Shown one piece after another: positions 59,738 to 62,365 of a stretch of DNA of 62,365 nucleotides. The notes under the pieces are model-generated. The model saw only the letters and a program-made list of their open reading frames with translations. It was not told the DNA's origin and did not search any database. Origin of the DNA: Mycobacterium lehmannii. GTDB lineage: Bacteria > Actinomycetota > Actinomycetes > Mycobacteriales > Mycobacteriaceae. The stretch spans positions 1 to 62,365 of the forward strand of contig NZ_NKCN01000028.1 in the NCBI RefSeq assembly GCF_002245535.1, written 5' to 3'. The position numbers and the translations under genes were made by a program. Every line of letters begins with the position of its first letter. The first letter of the stretch is position 1.

Positions 59738-61333
59738 TCATCGCGTCATCAGCGACAGGATCGCGCGGTTGAGCTGTCGGCGCGGCCAGCCCAGCCGCCC
59801 GGCGGCGGCCAGTGCGGCATGTGCGGCGTTGCGGCCGCAGACACCGTGCACTCCCCCGCCCGGGGACGCGCCTGCGCTGCCGAGGAAGACGTTCTCGACC
59901 GGCGTCTCCGCGCCACCGAAGCCCGGGAATGGCCGGAAGATCAACTGCTGGAACAGTTGTGACGTTCCGCCGTTCACCGCACCGGCATGCAGATTCGCGT
60001 CGCTGGCCTCCAGGTCCGACGGCCGCTGAATCGTCTTGCCGACGATGTGGTCGCTGAACCCGGGCGCATGCTTCTCCAGGACCACGTCCACCGCCGCCGA
60101 CAGCTGATCGGCGGAGGCGTCATCGGCGACGCCTCGCGGCAGATGCGTGTACGCCCAGGCGCTTTCGGTGCCTGCCGGTGACCGGCTCGGATCGGCGGTC
60201 GTCATCTGCCCGAACAGCAGGAACGGATGCAGCGGCACGGTGCCGGTGTTGAGGTCGGCCATCCACCGGATCAGGCCGTCGTGGTCGGCGCCGAGATGTA
60301 CCGTTCCCGCATCGTTCAGACTCTGCGAACGCCATGGAATCGGCGCGTCGAGGGCGTAGTTGATCTTCAACACCGGAGTGTCCCAGACGAACCGGTCGAT
60401 GCTCTGCAGCACGGATTCGGGGAGAGCGTCGGCCGGCAGCAGGTCGCGGTACAGCATCGGCGCCGAGGTATCGGCGATCACCGCCCGACGCACTCGGACG
60501 GTCTCGCCGCCGGAGGTGTGAACGGACACCGCGCGTCGGCCACGGACGTCGATCCGGTCCACCTGCTGTCCGCACTGGATGTGGGCTCCCGCAGACGTCG
60601 CCCGGTTCACCAGCGCTGCGGTCAGTTGGCCGGCGCCGCCGACCGGAACCGGAAAGCCGCCGTCCTGGGCCATCATGATCAGCATGTATCCCATGACGCC
60701 GCTGCCCGGTGCGTCGATGGGAACGTCGGCGTGCATTGCGTTGCCCAGCAACAGGAGTCGCGCGGCCTCGCCCTCGAACAGTTTCTCAGCCATCACGCCT
60801 GCGGGGAGAAGCAGCAGATGCGCCAACCGAAGCGCCTCGGCGGTGCCCAGCTCACGCAGTAGACCGACCGCTCCACGCACCGGCGGGAACGGCGCGAACA
60901 ACGTCTCCACCAGCGGTTCCTTGATGCGCTGCCACTGGGTGAACAAGTCGCGCCAGCGTGCCCCGTCACCGGGTGTGCGACGGTCGAGATCCTCTGCGGT
61001 GCGGTCGAGGTCGCGCCAAATCAGCGCAGCGTCTTCGTCATCGGCGGAGCTCGCATGGCCGACGACCGCGGGTGAATGCGACCAAAGGAGGCCGTGCTCC
61101 TCGAGGTGCAGCGCTTGGAGAGCCGGGGACGTCACCGACAGCGGGTAGAACGCGCTGTACAGGTCGCTGACGTAGCCGGGGAACAGTTCGGCGCTCTTGA
61201 CCGCGCCGCCGGGTTGTTCCTGTGCTTCCAGAACCAGCACGTCCCAGCCCTCGTCGGCCAGCATCGCTGCGGCGACCAAACCGTTGTGGCCTGCTCCGAT
61301 CACCACAGCATCGGCGGAACCTCTCACGCTCAC
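59738..61333 (-). CDS. Phytoene-desaturase-like FAD oxidoreductase (PYROXD2 type)
   Basis: 531 aa. FAD motif ADAVVIGAGHNGLVAAAMLA at the N-terminus, GGAVKSAELFPGYVSD, and a C-terminal NVFLGSAGASPGGGVHGVCG, all typical of the CrtI/PYROXD2 group. The substrate is unknown; no carotenoid genes are near. GTG 61333 overlaps the stop of the upstream SDR gene (GTGA), so the two are coupled. Confidence 0.85.
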   Translation of the reverse strand: MSVRGSADAVVIGAGHNGLVAAAMLADEGWDVLVLEAQEQPGGAVKSAELFPGYVSDLYSAFYPLSVTSPALQALHLEEHGLLWSHSPAVVGHASSADDEDAALIWRDLDRTAEDLDRRTPGDGARWRDLFTQWQRIKEPLVETLFAPFPPVRGAVGLLRELGTAEALRLAHLLLLPAGVMAEKLFEGEAARLLLLGNAMHADVPIDAPGSGVMGYMLIMMAQDGGFPVPVGGAGQLTAALVNRATSAGAHIQCGQQVDRIDVRGRRAVSVHTSGGETVRVRRAVIADTSAPMLYRDLLPADALPESVLQSIDRFVWDTPVLKINYALDAPIPWRSQSLNDAGTVHLGADHDGLIRWMADLNTGTVPLHPFLLFGQMTTADPSRSPAGTESAWAYTHLPRGVADDASADQLSAAVDVVLEKHAPGFSDHIVGKTIQRPSDLEASDANLHAGAVNGGTSQLFQQLIFRPFPGFGGAETPVENVFLGSAGASPGGGVHGVCGRNAAHAALAAAGRLGWPRRQLNRAILSLMTR

Positions 61334-62109
61334 CTCGAGATGAGCCTGTTGGAGGCGGCCTTCACCGAGTCGGGCAGAAACCGGTTCATCAGGCCGAGCC
61401 CTTTCGAAAGTGGCGAGGAGGCAACGATTTTCTTCCTACCCTCCATCAATGCGTCGTATCCCTGCTTGGCGACCTTGTGGGCGTCGTCCTTCGGCATGCG
61501 CCCCACCAAGGTGTCGAGCATGCCGGCCCGCCGGAAGAAGTTGGTGTCGGTGGGGCCGGGCATCAGCGAGGTGACGACGACGTCGGTGTCGCGCAACTCG
61601 TCCTGCAGCGCTTCGGTGAACGACTGCACAAACGATTTGGAGGCGTTGTAGATGGTCTGATACGAGCCGGGCATCATCGCCACGATCGACGACGTGAACA
61701 GCAGCTTGCCCGAGTTGGCGCTGACCATGTCAGCGAGCACGAGTTTGGCCAGTTGCGTGGTTCCCCGGACGTTGAGGTCGATGATGTTGAAGTCTTCTTC
61801 GAGCCCGCGGTCGACGAATCGGCTGCCACCGCCGCCGGTGCCGGCATTGAGGGCGGCGGCGTCCAACCGGCGGCCGCCCTCGGTGGCGCTGGCGTACAGC
61901 CGATCGACGTCGTCCTCTTTGCGGAGATCGACCTGAACCGCGCGGACCTCTGTGCCGCTGGCGGCAAGTTTGTCCGCGCTAGCGTGGATGCCGTCATCGT
62001 CCGCGGCCACGATGAGGTCGTAGCCGTCGTCGGCGAACAATTTCGCCAACTCGAAACCGATACCGCTCGAAGCACCCGTCACAAGCGCGAGTGGTCGTCC
62101 TTGAGCCAT
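61330..62109 (-). CDS. Short-chain dehydrogenase/reductase
   Basis: 259 aa classical SDR: VTGASSGIGFELAKLFADDG (cofactor), LNAGTGGG (NAG), Ser in LFTSSIVAMMPG and catalytic YNASK. The C-terminal tail (LGLMNRFLPDSVKAASNRLI) looks membrane-associated. It reduces or oxidises an unknown carbonyl/alcohol. First gene of a two-gene operon with the FAD oxidoreductase. Confidence 0.87.
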   Translation of the reverse strand: MAQGRPLALVTGASSGIGFELAKLFADDGYDLIVAADDDGIHASADKLAASGTEVRAVQVDLRKEDDVDRLYASATEGGRRLDAAALNAGTGGGGSRFVDRGLEEDFNIIDLNVRGTTQLAKLVLADMVSANSGKLLFTSSIVAMMPGSYQTIYNASKSFVQSFTEALQDELRDTDVVVTSLMPGPTDTNFFRRAGMLDTLVGRMPKDDAHKVAKQGYDALMEGRKKIVASSPLSKGLGLMNRFLPDSVKAASNRLISR

Positions 62110-62163
62110 GGTGCCGGGCTACCCGACGGAGCCTTCACCAAACGCGTGCTCCACACGCCGACG

Positions 62164-62365
62164 TCAGCCTGCGTCACGATCATCGCTGTGGTCATCACCG
62201 TCGTCGGGACACTCTCCGCTGTCTTCGGGGGCTCCCTGGTCGTCCTCGTCGTCTCCGTCGTCGGGGATGAGGTAGCGGTTGGGGTGGTGGTAGTTGTTGA
62301 TGCGGGCTTGGCCGGTGTCGAGTTGGGGTGGAGGACGCCATGCGGTGCGCCCGTCTTTGCGTCTG
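62164..62365 (-). CDS. C-terminus of a 13E12-type (DUF222) HNH endonuclease, partial
   Basis: Only the last 66 codons are inside the window. They read GRTAWRPPPQLDTGQARINN then YHHPNRYLIPDD and an acidic tail of Asp/Glu. The W-x-PPP-x-LDTGQ-x-R-x-N-x-YHHP pattern is the usual end of DUF222/HNH (REP13E12 family) proteins of mycobacteria, which are repeated and partly mobile. The catalytic HNH lies beyond the right edge. Confidence 0.75.
   Translation of the reverse strand, partial: RRKDGRTAWRPPPQLDTGQARINNYHHPNRYLIPDDGDDEDDQGAPEDSGECPDDGDDHSDDRDAG

Overview
The window is high-GC actinobacterial DNA from a Mycobacterium/Mycolicibacterium-type chromosome. The evidence is an antigen 85 mycolyltransferase, FadA/EchA/FadD/Ltp lipid enzymes, an R2lox oxidase whose key residues fall at the M. 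tuberculosis positions, a 13E12-type HNH protein end, many GTG/TTG and apparently leaderless starts, and a gene order in the first 15 kb that follows H37Rv Rv1078 down to Rv1059 (cbs, lipU, GDSL hydrolase, fadA3, YccA, echA9, echA8, Abhydrolase_9, rhodanese, cysteine dioxygenase, lpqV, two patatins, DHDPR-like reductase). PE_PGRS19/20 are absent. These identities rest on recognised motifs and remembered synteny; no database search was run.

Layout. 0-15 kb: conserved core with lipid and branched-chain acyl-CoA enzymes, and a cysteine dioxygenase/rhodanese operon preceded by a tiny poly-cysteine reading frame that looks like a cysteine-responsive attenuator. 15-19 kb: a KstR-type operator between divergent lipid genes, Ltp1-type thiolase, a convergent pair of secreted paralogues, an alpha/beta hydrolase and a beta-propeller. 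19.5-23.2 kb: partner-switching genes (STAS, HATPase, STAS, GAF-ANTAR), an antigen 85 homologue and a DUF732 protein. 23.6-26.8 kb: complete ectABCD for ectoine and hydroxyectoine. 27-34.4 kb: envelope repeat protein, peptidase S51-like protein, DUF4344 metallopeptidase, ArsR/SRPBCC pair, acetamidase-like Tat protein. 34.5-43.4 kb: small secreted proteins, LuxR regulator, serine-rich C39-like surface protein, cyanase, NDH-2 and an operon of three membrane-anchored proteins facing a polytopic membrane protein. 43.5-52.4 kb: TetR-R2lox operon, SRPBCC and DUF218 proteins, two secreted hydrolases, two tandem membrane paralogues. 52.4-58.8 kb: a degraded accessory patch with tRNA fragments, a resolvase remnant, a metal-efflux pair (ArsR/SmtB plus CDF), a broken YncE-like gene, a frameshifted fadD2-like gene and an intact-looking class I tRNA with a UAA anticodon. 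58.9-62.4 kb: small secreted protein, SpoIIAA-like protein, FAD oxidoreductase/SDR operon and the end of an HNH protein.

Points most worth a second look: the cysteine sORF at 11419-11454; the 2.5 kb metal-efflux segment bounded by 30-bp direct repeats made of tRNA 3' ends; the R2lox promoter carrying a perfect CRP-type site and a TetR-type operator; a KstR-type palindrome; and two genes broken by short tandem-repeat changes (a 17-bp duplication in a GAF-ANTAR gene, and loss of one CG unit in a fadD2-like gene).
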